A DNA stretch of 64,000 nt, taken from contig JASPKZ010000425.1 of NCBI GenBank assembly GCA_030220185.1, forward strand, positions 893,501-957,500, given 5' to 3'. Positions 20,548 to 31,867 of the stretch are shown in pieces (position 1 is the stretch's first letter; the number at the start of each line of letters is the position of its first letter). The DNA comes from Diploptera punctata (lineage: Eukaryota; Arthropoda; Insecta; Blattodea; Blaberidae). The position numbers were made by a program, and so were the translations under genes. A model generated the notes under the pieces. The model was given only the letters and a program-made list of their open reading frames with translations, was not told where the DNA came from and searched no databases.

Positions 20548-20735
20548 CCCCGTCCACCGCTGTGGTGTTGAGGTAGCATGCTGCCTTGTCATGCAGCGGG
20601 CCTGGGTTCGATCCCCAGTCGAGACAGTTTCTGGGTGAGGTTTTTATTGGGATTTTTCCTCACCTGTAAAACAAATGTCAGGAAACTTTAAGGCCCAAAC
20701 GGTCCCCAAACATCATATGGCCATCGCAATCATCA
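20548..20735 (+). repeat. tRNA-derived SINE, family 2
   Basis: The head contains A box GAGGTAGCATGC and B box GGTTCGATCCC, then 'aaggcccaaacggtcccc' and 'catatggccatc'. It appears 3'-truncated compared with 21258-21550. Confidence 0.75.
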
Positions 20736-21257
20736 ACATTCATTTTCATCTTAGATTAAGCTTAGGACTAAGGACTCTCCTGGTGCACCACTATCATCAT
20801 CCATCATATCATCGGGGCAACATAACCCCACTTTCCAGGCGCCCCAACCTTAGAAGTGAGTTACAACTATGCCAATACCAGGAGAGAACACCAGAAATGT
20901 CCAAAATGACAACCTGGGGCATTAAAAAAAAATTCTCAACCCCAACTTTCCTGAGAGAAACACGCCTAAAAATAATTTGAATATATGATACCAAAAAACA
21001 TTGTCGTAAGAATAATTTCACTTTCCTTTTCTCTCAAACAATAAAAAAACTAATGTTTCCTCAAGAAGAATTATTTTAAAAATTACTTTATTTTTCTCAA
21101 AATTTACAGAATATTTTACCATGCGTGATACAAAGGTTCATTAATATTTTATTACATAAAGTTGTTTTTCAAAATATCCAAAAGACTATAAATTTACAAT
21201 GTTATTTTAAATGTAATTTTTTATATATATAATATATATATATATATAATATATATA

Positions 21258-21550
21258 TTGTGTCCACCACTGTGGTCACGAGGTAGTGTGCTGCCTTCTC
21301 ACACAGCGGGCCCAGGTTCAATCCCCAGTCGGGGCAGTTTTTCTGGGTGAGCTTTTTATCAGGGCTTTTCCTCGCCTGTAAGACAAATGTCAGGAAAACT
21401 TTAAGGCCCAAATGATCCCTGAAATAATATGGCCATCATCATCATCATCGTTATCATCATCCTTCACCGGTGTGGAAAGCAACAGGAAGCTACCACACCT
21501 ACAATTCCCTAGTAAAGCTGCAATCATAGCATGAAAATGCAGAATTACTA
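21258..21550 (+). repeat. tRNA-derived SINE, family 2, longest copy
   Basis: A full run from 'tgtccaccactgtggtcacg' through B box GGTTCAATCCC, the ATC repeat at 21433-21460 and the tail 'gctgcaatcatagcatgaaa'. It follows a TA microsatellite. Confidence 0.8.
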
Positions 21551-21559
21551 TGGATGGAT

Positions 21560-21950
21560 ATATATTGTATTTTTTGGTATATCAGATGCACTTTTTTACC
21601 TTAAAAATTCATCTGAAAATTGGGGAGCATCTTATATAACAAAATTAAAGGTTGCTGGGACAAAATAAATACTGTCTTATTTTAATATAATTACATTTAA
21701 TTATTAAGTAAAAAAGCTTAAATCCTCTTTTCAAAGTCATATATATTCCGTTTTATATCCAATGTCTTTGTAGGTGGTTAATAGCACAATCAAATAGATG
21801 CATGACATTCAAAGTGACTACAAGACCATTGACTAAGAACAGGTTTCCAATTCAAGCTTCACACCCACGTTAAAGAGTAAAGGGTATGCCAATAATTATC
21901 AGTATCAAGTCGACATATTGAGATAATTGTGTTCAATTTTATATTTTCCT
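21560..21950. other. Intronic sequence, nothing recognised
   Basis: No supported feature. Confidence 0.35.
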
Positions 21951-21954
21951 GTAG

Positions 21955-22105
21955 TATTTAGTAATGGAATTCAACTTCTTTCAAAAAACATTAAACTGAA
22001 AATGTATAAAACTGTTATTCTCCCAGTTATAGTATTATATGGATGCAAAACATGGACTCATACTTTAAGGGAGGAAAAATGTTTGTGAATATTTGTGAAC
22101 AAAGT
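21955..22105 (+). pseudogene. LINE reverse-transcriptase C-terminal fragment
   Basis: Reads IKLKMYKTVILPVIVLYG, C.TWT.TLREE and FVNKVLRK, the standard thumb-to-C-terminal motif of non-LTR retrotransposons, with one stop. A PLE tail abuts it. Confidence 0.65.
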
Positions 22106-22365
22106 TCTTAGAAAAAATTCTGAACCAAAGAGAAATGAACAGACAGGCAAATAGAGAAAAAATACAAAAGGAACTCACGGTTTGGAAAAAAATCCACATT
22201 CAGAAAAACAAAGGAAAACTTATGAACTTTGCAAATCCTGACCTGATCCAGAAGTTCATTGGTCCACCAACAGAGGGAAGAAGAAGTTTCTTCCGATCGA
22301 CATAACATCAGTCGCCAAAATTGTAGATGAGACCGTTATGGTCTCGAAATCGTTATCTACTTAGA
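22106..22365 (+). pseudogene. PLE tail with broken hammerhead
   Basis: Frameshifted copy of the tail seen at 3950-4186 (KELTVW, KLMNF, KFIGPPTEGR). At 22323-22360 the ribozyme keeps GTA/TAC stem I, a perfect 6-bp stem II GAGACC/GGTCTC, GAAA and ATCGTTAT, but five bases of CUGAAGA are missing, so it cannot be active. Confidence 0.65.
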
Positions 22366-22371
22366 AGATTA

Positions 22372-22710
22372 GGGGCACACCGTAGCATAGTGGTTAAGGC
22401 ACTGCACTACAAGCTGGAAGGTCAAGGGTTCGAGTCACGGTGGAGTCAGGATTTTTAAACTGACCCAAACCTTCTGGCAGCACCATGGCCCTGGGGTCGA
22501 CTCAGCCTCTAACGGAAATGAGTACCAGACACTTATTCTGGGAGTAAAGGCGGCCGTCACGCATGGCTGACAACCCAGCTGATATCAAGTGCCGATTGTC
22601 TAGAAGAAGTGGGAGCCTTAACCTCCTACTACCCCAAGGGCCTCCTGAGGCCTGTAGTGGGACCACTTTACTACTTTACTTTACTCTACTTTACTTTACA
22701 TTACCTTACT
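22372..22710 (+). repeat. tRNA-derived SINE, family 1, full length
   Basis: Head GGGGCACACCGTAGCATAGT with B box GGTTCGAGTCA, a conserved body and a (CTTTA)n-like tail at 22665-22710. It is the longest copy of the family here. Confidence 0.85.
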
Positions 22711-22754
22711 TAGAAGATTTATATGAGGAGAGGTAGGAAACATTTGATCATCAT

Positions 22755-23035
22755 CATCAACAATCACGGATTAAGTTCATGTGGCTTGTTCCAGTCTCAT
22801 AGATTCTCATTCAAAAGTTGGATCCATCTCTTGTTTGATCTACCAACATTCCTGCGTCCTTTTGGTTTGTATTTAAGTATAATTTTGGGAATGCGATCAT
22901 CTTCCATCCTTTGAACATGTTCTTTCCATTTTTTTCTAGATTCTTTTATTCTATCTAAGAGTTTAAAGATATTTAGCTCATTTCTAATATCTTCACTTCT
23001 TCTCTTATCTAGGAAAACATTTGATTTTATCATAA
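22755..23035 (-). pseudogene. LINE C-terminal remnant
   Basis: Minus frame: RSEDIRNELNIFKLLDRI, KWKEHVQRMEDDRIPK and GRRNVGRSNKRW, the typical C-terminal end of a non-LTR element. It is only about 80 codons. Confidence 0.65.
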
Positions 23036-23039
23036 ATGA

Positions 23040-23330
23040 GAAGACTACATAACAGAGCTACATGGTCTTTATAGGAAACTAGATATAATAAAAAACAGTC
23101 AAGTACCGTCGACTGCAATGGGCAGGACATGTGACATGAAAGGGGAATGAAAGAGGGGCATGGAAGCTCCTTGTAGGAAAACCAGAGTGAAAGCACCCAG
23201 TAGGCAGGCCAAGAATGAGGTGGGAGAATAACATTAATCATGATTTGAGGGACGTAAATGATACAGAAGATGATTGAAAAACATTAGCTAAGCAGCCATG
23301 AACCTAAAGATTTCACAGTGCCAGTCAGCT
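23040..23330 (+). pseudogene. LINE 3' end, RTE-like family with (TAAG) tail relatives
   Basis: Fragments QWAGHVT, AWKLLVGKPE, VGRPRMRWENNINHDLRD and NDTEDD match 51944-52171 minus. It ends near 'gtgccagtcagctagtgaaa'. Confidence 0.65.
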
Positions 23331-23397
23331 AGTGAAATTCTTTATAAAACTGTATTTCAACTTCTTTCTCCTGTAAACTTAACTGTATATTCTTACC

Positions 23398-24130
23398 TAT
23401 TATGGTTGTTTTTGTTGAACATATGTTTCAAGGCTAGTAAGCCCCATCTTCAGCTGTTTCAGACTGATTTTTCTAAAGTTGTCATCCCTGATTCTTGACT
23501 CCTACTCCCTCTTCCTGTGGTCCAATGAATTTGCTAATAAGGTTGCTTTCACCAGGAATTTCAAAATTCATAATTATTTTCTTGTTCTTCTGTATGTAGA
23601 TTTTTTCCCATATGGTTTGTTTTTTTTTTCTAACTGTTTTAATAATCTTGTGTTTACATTTATTTTGTGTGTTTCTGACCAAACGTGAGAAGCCACTGCA
23701 GATTTTTCTACTTCTTTTTTTTTACATTTCTTATGTATTCTTTAGTTCTAATGGTTAAGTTTCTTTTTGTTTTCCCTATGAATATCTTATCACAGTGTGC
23801 ACATTTTATTCGACATGCTCCTGATTTTTTACTATTGTCAATCTTTACATTTTTGTTGGATTTTATTAGTTTATTTAAACTACAATCATTCTTTGGTGCT
23901 AAACTGATATTAAATTTTTCAAAAATCTTTTGAAATTTATTGTGTGCCCAAGGGTGATATGTGAATTTCCTGTATTTCTTTTCTTTTGGTCTTTCTATCT
24001 GAGGAGTGCTTTCATTCCTCAATTTTTGTTTTTCGTACTTCTCAATTTTTTTGTGTATCTTTTTTTTCCTCAAAACCATTTTCTTTTGCAACCTTAATTA
24101 TGTGTTTTTTTCTTTAACTCATATATGTTT
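23398..24130 (-). pseudogene. PLE 3' third: linker, GIY-YIG domain, tail and hammerhead
   Basis: On the minus strand the frame 24091-23708 reads a lysine-rich start, RKFTYHPWAHNKFQKIF, FNISLAPKNDCSLNKLIK, KKSGACRIKCAHCD and KIFIGKTKRNLTIRTKEY (GIY-YIG, with the first motif degenerate). The tail WEKIYIQKN, MNFEIPGESNLISKFIGP follows at 23682-23482 after frameshifts. The hammerhead 23411-23458 lies just beyond. It is the most complete PLE C-terminus here and serves as the reference for the deleted copy at 3790. Confidence 0.8.
23411..23458 (-). ncRNA. Hammerhead ribozyme, family B, consensus core
   Basis: CTGAAGA at 23447-23453 (minus), stem II GGGGC/GCCTT (two G-U pairs) around TTACTA, GAAA at 23426-23429, palindromic ACATATGT. 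Stem I beside the core has one G-C pair, then a gap. It continues into the family B end 'aggtaagaat'. Confidence 0.65.
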
Positions 24131-25050
24131 TTAAATAATAGCACTATATATTATAATGTCCTAAAATGTGCATTACTATATACAATGGAGTATTTTTAAA
24201 TGTTGGCCATATAAAATCTCAAATCCAGACTCTCTACAACCAGATAATTTATCACTCATATGCTCTGATAACTAAACTCTCCATGCAAGAGCTGGTTTTC
24301 GGTTATCACATATGAAACATGAGATAAAAAGTTTTTCAATACTTTATAACTTCATCAAACAACTCATCAATAACAATGCTATATTAAAAAGGAAACATTG
24401 GTCCTTTGATTAAAAGGAATTTATTTTGTATCATCTTAAAAAAAGAAATATTAAAAAGAGAGTTTAAGCTTTTGGCTTCTTATATAATGAACATTTGTAC
24501 ACGCAATAATGTCTAGGTATGGATTTTAATTAGTCCAAATAAATGACAATGCACTACCAGAATATTTGGATATTCTGATAAATCTTAATTCCAATGAAAA
24601 ATTAACTTGCACTTTAAAAACTCATGATAAATTATAATCTCTAACCCACTGATATTCATAAAAATATATAAATTGTGAATTAATATTTTTACAAAATAAA
24701 ATATAAATAAAGATCTGTTAAAAAAATTATAATCACCAATTGTGGCTAAATGTTACTAAAAATAAAAACACTTTATATACACACATTTTCAAATGCATGT
24801 AAAATAAAAAAAAATTCAAATTCTGTAATAAGAAAATAACCATACAGGTGCATATGCGAACATGCAAATATTTATAAACTTCCATTCAAATTAACTCAAT
24901 AATATACAAACAGCTTCAAATGTAGGCTTCCAAAGCCGGTATCTACAAAAATCTCAGTTATTCAGGTTAACTTTTTTAAGAACAGTGATATACATGTTAT
25001 TCATAACTATATCAAATATTTAAAAAAATAGTACTAAATGACAAAACGCT
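24131..25050. other. AT-rich intronic sequence, nothing recognised
   Basis: Over 900 bases without a repeat or frame that I can support. Confidence 0.4.
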
Positions 25051-26190
25051 AGAACAAGTAAAAAATTTCAATTATCTAGGTGTATCTTTAGGTTGTAATA
25101 GAAAAAAAGACATCTAATATACAAAAATGAATGTTTGTTTGTTCGTACTTTATGCACAGCCATACCGTTGAGCCGATTGTGATGGGGCTTTTTGCAAAAT
25201 GGTCAGGAGATTCCCCAGATGAACCTATGTTGTGTACTCAACTCCTACACCCTTAAAAATCGTCCTTTGTAGTGCAAAACGTGAAAAAAGTAGCTCTTTG
25301 GATGCTTAAATGGCTTACGCTGCCTAAACCATAACAAATACACAAAATTAATGTACACAGAATTGAATATCTCAAAAAGCTCTACAAAAAAGTCTGCGAC
25401 ACCATATGTTTATCTCTTATGGATAACTCACAATAACCACATTTGTCTTTCATTGATGCCAAGAAGATTGAGACAAATACGTAGATTCCTGTGCAAGCAT
25501 AGCAGCACATGGTGGGTATTCTTTTACGGATAACTCACAATAACGAATTTTGTTTTTTAGCTCATTTATGCCAAGAAGATCGAGATAAGTATATTCCTGG
25601 GCAACACTGGGTAATCAGCACGAGGAATCTTAAAATAATTACGATATACATTTATAATTATTTTTCCTTCTACTTATTCAACTAAAGTTAAAAGCACATT
25701 AATTTTAATTTATTTAGGCGTAGCAGTGCACGCCAGGTATTAGCTAGTAAATAATAAAATTACAATTATTTCAATATTTATGTGGCACGTTTAAAGGGAA
25801 AGAAAGTAAGAAAAGAAATACATTTTAAATTTTATAAAGTACTGGCTGTACCTACCAATATGGACTCAGGTATGGCTCAGAAATATGGTTCTGAATAAAC
25901 AGTCAATTAAAGGAATAGAAGCAGCAGAAATTAAATATTTACGATTTGTGACAGGATATACTTAAATGGATAAAAAAAGAGTGAAGATATCCGTAAAGAA
26001 CTACAAATATTCAGTTTGACAGATAAAATAGAAGAGTATAGAAGAAAATGGTATGAACATGTCTGCAGAATGGATACCAACAGATTGCCTAGGAAACATC
26101 TGAACTATCAACCAAGAGAAGGAAAAAGAGATCGGGGACGCCCATTAAAGAGATGGACACAGCAGCTATAATACTTGGAGCCGGAACGAA
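25051..26190 (+). pseudogene. LINE remnant split by an unclassified repeat
   Basis: 25051-25111 reads LEQVKNFNYLGVSLG. 25840-26180 continues with VKVLAVPTNMDSG-like sequence, DIRKELQIFSLTDKI, EYRRKWYEHVCRM, NRLPRK and RGRPLKRW, with stops. Between them, 25112-25755 is a repeat starting 'aatgtttgtttgttcgtact', containing 'cataccgttgagccgattgt' and two copies of a 'gataactcacaataac' block, and ending near 'tattagctagta'. I cannot classify the insert. Confidence 0.55.
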
Positions 26191-26456
26191 CCAAAAAGAT
26201 TTTAATCCTTATAAGAAGAAGAACAACAAATTTTTTTTACAATATCAAAGGTATTTTGCCATCTGAAAAGTATGTTGCTTCAACGTAATAAATCCAGTCA
26301 AATGACTTAAAATAAGTGGGCAAAAAAAGTTTTAATATATGTTACGCTTCCACTGCCTATTTTTTAATTCCCTATTTATGTAACTTCACAATAACTAAAA
26401 TACATTATATCTAATCTTAAGATCAACATGTATCAAGAGAACTTTATAGGAAGTAA

Positions 26457-26659
26457 CACTATGAAGAATGTACTGACGTAGACTTTCACGGCCGGAGTTG
26501 CTATGATGATCTTGAAGAAGATTTTCGGGTTGTAGACCATGGTCGTGAGACAACCCTTGAGGATGCCAGATGCAGTCTCTGGTGAAACGTTGAGGAACTA
26601 CAAGCCTCACGACCAAGGTCTACAGCCCGAAAATCTTCTTCAAGATCACTATGAAGAAT
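26457..26659. mobile_element. Ribozyme foldback family F with 13-bp target duplication
   Basis: The direct repeat CACTATGAAGAAT (26457-26469, 26647-26659) brackets a 177-bp palindromic element matching 851-1087. It is inserted into a PLE-end fragment ('ggaagtaacactatgaag'). Confidence 0.85.
26554..26594 (+). ncRNA. Hammerhead-like motif, family F
   Basis: TTGAGGA at 26557-26563, stem II GCCAG/CTGGT, GAAA at 26584-26587, then ACGT. Stem I CCC/GAG has one mismatch. The C3-to-U change is shared with the copies at 936 and 988, so it is probably fixed in the family. Confidence 0.5.
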
Positions 26660-26699
26660 ACTTTAAATTTAAAATAAACTGGTCTAATTAGATGACTGA

Positions 26700-27820
26700 A
26701 ATCCAATTGAAAAGTACAATATTCCATAAATCAATACAGATATTGGCATATGCAGATGATATTGATATTATCAGCAGGACCGAGAATAATATAAGAAAAA
26801 CATTTAAAGCATTAAATAAAGCAGCAAATAAAATGGGTCTCTAGAAAAATGAAGAAAAAACAAAATGTATGTTCTGTAATGAAAATAAGAGTCCCACGCT
26901 GTAGCTGAGTGGTTAAGGCAAGAAGCCTTGGTGCAGAACTAAGAGACTTGCACTGGTTCAAGTCTCCATGGGAGCAGTTATTTTCTCATGGAATTTCAGC
27001 CAATATGGGACTGGTGCCCACCCAGCATCGTGAGGCTTTTGGGTATAGCTACAATAAGTAGCGGCTCCAGGTTGAGAAGATCAGCTATAAAAGCTGGGGA
27101 ACCGACATGCTGACCACATGTCACCCCTACACTGGCTAGGTGATCATCTATCTCTGTGATTAACACATGTGGATGTGAGGCCAGCAGCCGGCTGGTAGGC
27201 CAAGGGCCTTCTAGGCTGTCGCACTTGGAGATTTTTTTAAAATGAAAATAAGAAATATAAAAAAAAGGAACAACAAATACAAACAGAGAATTTTAAATTC
27301 AAAAAAGTTTAAAGTTTTGTATATCCGGAGACCCAAATTAACAACACTAATGAGATTAAAGAAGAAATAAGAGAATTCAAAATGTTACTATGGAATGGTA
27401 AAATATTTTAAATCAAAATATCTCACTTTTAACACAAAAATAAGATTTTATAAAACATTAATAAAGCCTATGCTAACGTATGGAAGTGAGAGTTGGGTGT
27501 TGCCTGAAAATACCATTGCTCGGCTCAGAATTTTTTAAAGTAAAATTCTGAGAAGAATATATGGTCCTGTTCAGGAAAGAGGAAAATGGTGAATATGATA
27601 TAATGAAGAACTATATCACTTGTATAAGTCACCAGACATTGTTCCAGATATTAAAATAGCTAGATTGAGTTGGCAGGACATATCCAGAGAATGGATAATA
27701 ATGAAACTTAAAAAAATAATGATGGACCATTCAGATGGAAGAAGAAATGTTGGATGACGTAAAGCTAGATGGATGGATGGAGTTTTGGAAGATATCCAAA
27801 CTTAAAGTTCGAAATTGATT
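26700..27820 (+). pseudogene. RTE-like LINE reverse-transcriptase remnant
   Basis: 26740-26880 includes the catalytic box YADDIDIIS followed by RKTFKALNKAANKMGL. After a SINE insertion the element resumes at 27254 and reads KPMLTYGSESWVLPEN, KILRRIYGPVQE, YKSPDIVPDIKIARLSW and RMD, with many stops. Order and motifs fit RTE-clade LINEs. Confidence 0.7.
26891..27240 (+). repeat. tRNA-derived SINE, family 3, intact, 13-bp target duplication
   Basis: Bracketed by AATGAAAATAAGA (26878-26890, 27241-27253) inside the LINE. Head: A box TAGCTGAGTGG, B box GGTTCAAGTCT. The body ends 'ggctgtcgcacttggag'. It gives the full-length reference for the split copy at 7256-8120. Confidence 0.85.
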
Positions 27821-27939
27821 GACAGTAGGTAGGAATTGAGAGATCTGGAGGAGAGTGCATAGGAAGGCTATGACTTGACTTGGGTTGTTATGCCAAATAT
27901 GATGATGATGATGAAATAGAAAACTGAATATTTAGGTGA

Positions 27940-28720
27940 TATATACCCATCAATAGGAACCTCAAACTTGATGCTATTCTTTTTGCAGATGATTTAGCGC
28001 TTCTGGCACTTTCCGAAAATGATTCGCAACAATCAATTTATAATTTACAAAAAATAGCTGCCAAATTTAATATGGAAATATCAATTAACAAAACTAATAT
28101 TATGGCATTTCATGGGAAGGACCCCACACAAAGTAAAATCTGTCTCCAGAATAAAATTTTAGAGAGATCTAATCAATTTCAATATCTTGGATATTATCTC
28201 TCTATCTGGGATGAAAAGGATATCCCTGAAAAAATTACTAGTTATAATAAAAGTTTGAAAATTATTAATCAAGTTATGGAACCATCCCTTGTACAAAAAA
28301 TCCAACCAGATTATGTTTATATAACACTTTGGCTAGACCAGGGTTGACCGTGTGGTAGTGAAGCATGGACACTAAAAAGAAACATGAAAGCAGAATAACG
28401 GGACACATGAAAGCAGAATAACGGCTTGTGAAATGAGATTCATGCGCAGAACAGCAGGTTACACCAGATGGGATCGGAAAAGGAACACCGATATCTTAAA
28501 AGAATTGAAGACTACGCCAATTTTGGAATATATTAAACAGTACCAACTAAATTGGAAACACCATCTTGAAAGAATGAGTTCAAATTGGATCCCCAAAGCT
28601 GTTTATTATTATATACCAAGAGGACAAAGATCTCTGGGCCACCCTATGAAACACTGGAGGGAAAATTTTCTATAGGATCGTAACAGGCCTTGGCTTAACA
28701 CTTGGAAGGAAGGAAGAAGA
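27940..28720 (+). pseudogene. LINE reverse-transcriptase C-terminal half
   Basis: Starts at LFADDLALLALSEND (polymerase box), continues FNMEISINKTNIMAFHG and FQYLGYYLS to a stop at about 28347, then TAGYTRWDRKRNTDI, WKHHLERMSS and SLGHPMKHWRENFL (28433-28675), and a 3' end with (GAA)n near 28715. It is 5'-truncated. Related 3' ends are at 2215, 50330 (minus) and 53159. Confidence 0.75.
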
Positions 28721-28739
28721 AGAATATTGAGGTGTGGTG

Positions 28740-29099
28740 ATAAATAATTTATTTTAAATGCATCAAGAAACTTAATGATATTAATGAAACCATGAAAAAA
28801 CAGGGAACAATCTTTCCCCATATGCTATTTGCTATCCATTTGCTGGATTTGTTAGACCAGAATTCAATGTCAGGATGATGAAACAATAATATCCCAACAA
28901 AACTATTTTAACAGTACATTTGATCATTCAAATTTTCAGTGATATTTTCTTTCCAGAATAGCATCTACAAAATTCAATTTTAAATAACAGTTTCAGACTG
29001 CATATTAATTACAGATATGATTAATTATAATGTAGAGGAAGCTGCAAATGCTGCGGTTCATTTTCTAGCAAAGTCAAAAAATAGATGTAAAAAAATATA
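28740..29099. other. Intronic sequence, nothing recognised
   Basis: No supported feature. Confidence 0.35.
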
Positions 29100-30295
29100 C
29101 AAAATATTTAAGGACTGGTGTAAATTAAACATATTGAAATGTATATTATTTTGGGACCTTTATTATTTCTAATTTATATTAATGATATCAGTGAATTAAA
29201 TCTTTATGGAGAGATAATATTATTTGCGGATGATACTAGTATCTTTTATACAGAAGATAATGTTAATATCATTATTGAGAATTTATTGCATGATATAAAC
29301 ATCCTTGAACAATGGTTTCATCTTAATAAATCATCAATAAATACTTCAAAAACTTTTTACATCTTATTTAAAAAATTACATCAAAATATAATACTAAATC
29401 AGGATATAATGATTAATAATAAAGTAATAAATAATGTAAATTTGGTTAAATTTTTAGGCTTAATTTTAGATAAGAATTTAAATTGCAAATCTCATTTTGA
29501 ACATTTATGTAAACGGATATCACCTGTTATAGGTGTTCTTCATAAACTTAAAAAATGTTTTACCAATTATTTATATTAGAAGTATATATTATTCTTTAAT
29601 ACATTCTCATCTCACTTACAAGCTACCTATATGGGAAAATAGTTTTGATTACATAAGTCACCCTCTCCAAGTTTTACAGAATAGAGCTATTAGGATACTA
29701 TATAACTTACATCCCCATACATCTTATAACTTTATTTATACTTTTCAAATATTTTACCATTAAAGGAATTAAAAACATACATTATTTGTATATATATATA
29801 TATATATATATATGTTTAAAATTATTAAGAATCTATCTCACCATAACATGCCCTTAATTTTTAATACAGATATACATCATTATTATACTAGAGGTTGTAC
29901 TTTATTACACAAAGATACCAGTTTCTCAACAAAATGTGGTATAAAAGGGATTCGTTATGCATTAATAAACCATTACAATAACTTACCTATTGAATATCAA
30001 CATTTAACGAATGTTAAATATTTTTCTAATTGTATTAAACAATATTTTTTCTCATTGCTTTCTTAGTTAATTTTGTTAATTTAATTATTATTATTATCCT
30101 GTTTAAATATTGTATTTATATGTGTATATATATTATGCATCTATAGTAGTTTGTATTACTTAAACTTATGCCTGATTTTGTTTTCTTGTTTTTATTGTTA
30201 ATTGTTTCATGGCCATTATTTTTTTGTATATTGCCCCTTAATATGTGCAATCTTGCTCTTTGGGGTCTTTGAAGAAATAGATAAATAAAAAATAA
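29100..30295 (+). pseudogene. Jockey/CR1-like LINE, 5'-truncated, AT-rich
   Basis: 29139-29579 has LGPLLFLIYINDISELN, EIILFADDTSIFY, WFHLNKSSINTSKT and VKFLGLILDKNL. One frameshift leads to SLIHSHLTYKLPIWEN and LQNRAIRILYNL. After a TA microsatellite (about 29792-29812) the end continues HHYYTRG, FSTKCGIKGIRYALINHY. It closes with an AATAAA-rich tail near 30295. About three frames need joining, so it is dead but relatively well preserved. Confidence 0.8.
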
Positions 30296-30479
30296 ATAAA
30301 AATAAAAGAAATATACTAATGAAAATCAAACAAATTTTGTGGCTAATGTTAATAATTGTAACAACTGTTCAACCACTATAAATTTGAATTATCAAAGTCA
30401 GAAGTAAGTGTAATACAATAAAATTGTATTGTATTACTCAATACAATTTTAAGTAGGTAACATTTTTACATTATTAAGT

Positions 30480-30655
30480 CAATTATTTTTCTTCGGGAAG
30501 TAAGTTGAGCAATTACATGCCATTGTCAATGCTCTCTGGCTTCCCAGTACACAATTGTTAGGTTGTTAGCACTTTATGCATTGTGGCTTAATGCTGGACA
30601 ATTAATAAGATATTGACTATCCATGATATGTGGATTGTAGCAGAGTATACATTTG
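30480..30655 (-). pseudogene. LINE (RNase H type) 3' part, left of the insertion
   Basis: Minus reading LCYNPHIMDSQYLI, NCPAL continues the minus-strand sequence at 41604-41720 (FRLMTGHNCLSIICMG). The two halves are separated by the PLE/LTR insertion and share the 14-bp direct repeat AGAGTATACATTTG (30642-30655, 41590-41603). Confidence 0.7.
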
Positions 30656-30895
30656 TTTATTTTTTATTATTTCACTCACCTCATACTTCATAAAAATATG
30701 AAGTATGAGGTGAGTGAAATAATAAAAAATAAACAATATTAAAAAACCTCATAGTGTTATTTCCTATCTACATAACTTAATAAAGTTGGCTATCAAGTCA
30801 TAGGAAAACAAGAATAACGTAAACAACTGAAACAAGATGGCGGCTTCAAACATACAACATTTCAACGAACATTTTTCGAAAACTAAGATAGAAAT

Positions 30896-31867
30896 TGTGA
30901 CGCCTGCGATAGGGCCTAACTTCAGATATCATAAAAATAAAGATAAAAGATAGGAACAGAGGCGAGAGACACTGATGTTTTATATCAAAAGATAGGGAGA
31001 AGAATAATCTCCGTGAAAAATACTAATTATCTCAGGTTAAAGTTCATACAAGGGTTGAAGAAGTAAAAAACGAGTAAAAAGCTATAAGGTTTTATATCCT
31101 GGATCAAAAACTATGTCACAAGATTCCATGAAGCAAAGCATATCAACAACATTTAGTCAGAAAGATCAGAGATGACCACTTTAGATAAAGGTGAGTTGAG
31201 TTGCCAAGAGAAAGTGGGACAAAAAGTTTTCCTTTTTGACATAGATAGGTTGAACTAGATCATGTGCAAGAGTAAGTGAAAACCGATGGAAAAAAACCCC
31301 ACATGTATTGAAGGGAAAAAACTACCTTTCCACCCAAGTTTCCCCCGACTAGAAAAGTTAAAGTATCATATAAAAACTCGCGAATAATGTCCGAAAAGCA
31401 GATCGGTGTGGGGGGACCGAAGGGTTCGGTCCCCTGGGACGAGGCAGTTCTACATGGGTGAGAATATCTTTTTACTTTATCATAAATGGTCATTTTAACT
31501 TCATAAATTTAATTAAAGGACCGATTGGTCAAACGGACTTAGAATAATGACCAAAGTTGATTCTTTTGTATATTTTAATATGATTGTTTACTCTGAATAT
31601 TAACATTTCAATACTTTGAATATTTGGACATTAGTCAATGAGGCGATTTTAGCTGTCTTAATAACTGTCTTTTTATGTATTAATATATATTTATGTTTGA
31701 CTATATTTTAATAAATTATGTTAATTTTTCGTTTTCTGTGATTTTAACATGTTTAATTTAGATCTTTCCTCCAAAACCAAGGCCATCCGCTCGGGCCAAA
31801 ACAACTTAAACAATAGTTAAAGTAACGCTATCGTTACGCAGGGGCTTAACAGACGCGGCGCGTAACA
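30896..31867 (+). repeat. 5' long terminal repeat
   Basis: 972 bp, TGTGACGCC to GCGCGTAACA. It differs from the 3' copy by two adjacent changes near 31357 and one near 31592. The GAAAT target duplication precedes it (30891-30895). CATATAAAAA at 31367-31376 is a possible TATA box. A primer-binding-like TGGTGGCAGCGGTGGGAT follows at 31871-31888. The primer tRNA is not identified. Confidence 0.95.

Noticed and set aside
20548..21550. Bacterial or organellar insertion
   Set aside because: All recognisable parts are eukaryotic SINEs, LINEs and a spliced gene; no compact operon-like genes exist.
31260..31493. 77-residue frame repeated at 40766-40999
   Set aside because: It lies in the LTR, has no family motif, and occurs twice only because the LTR does.
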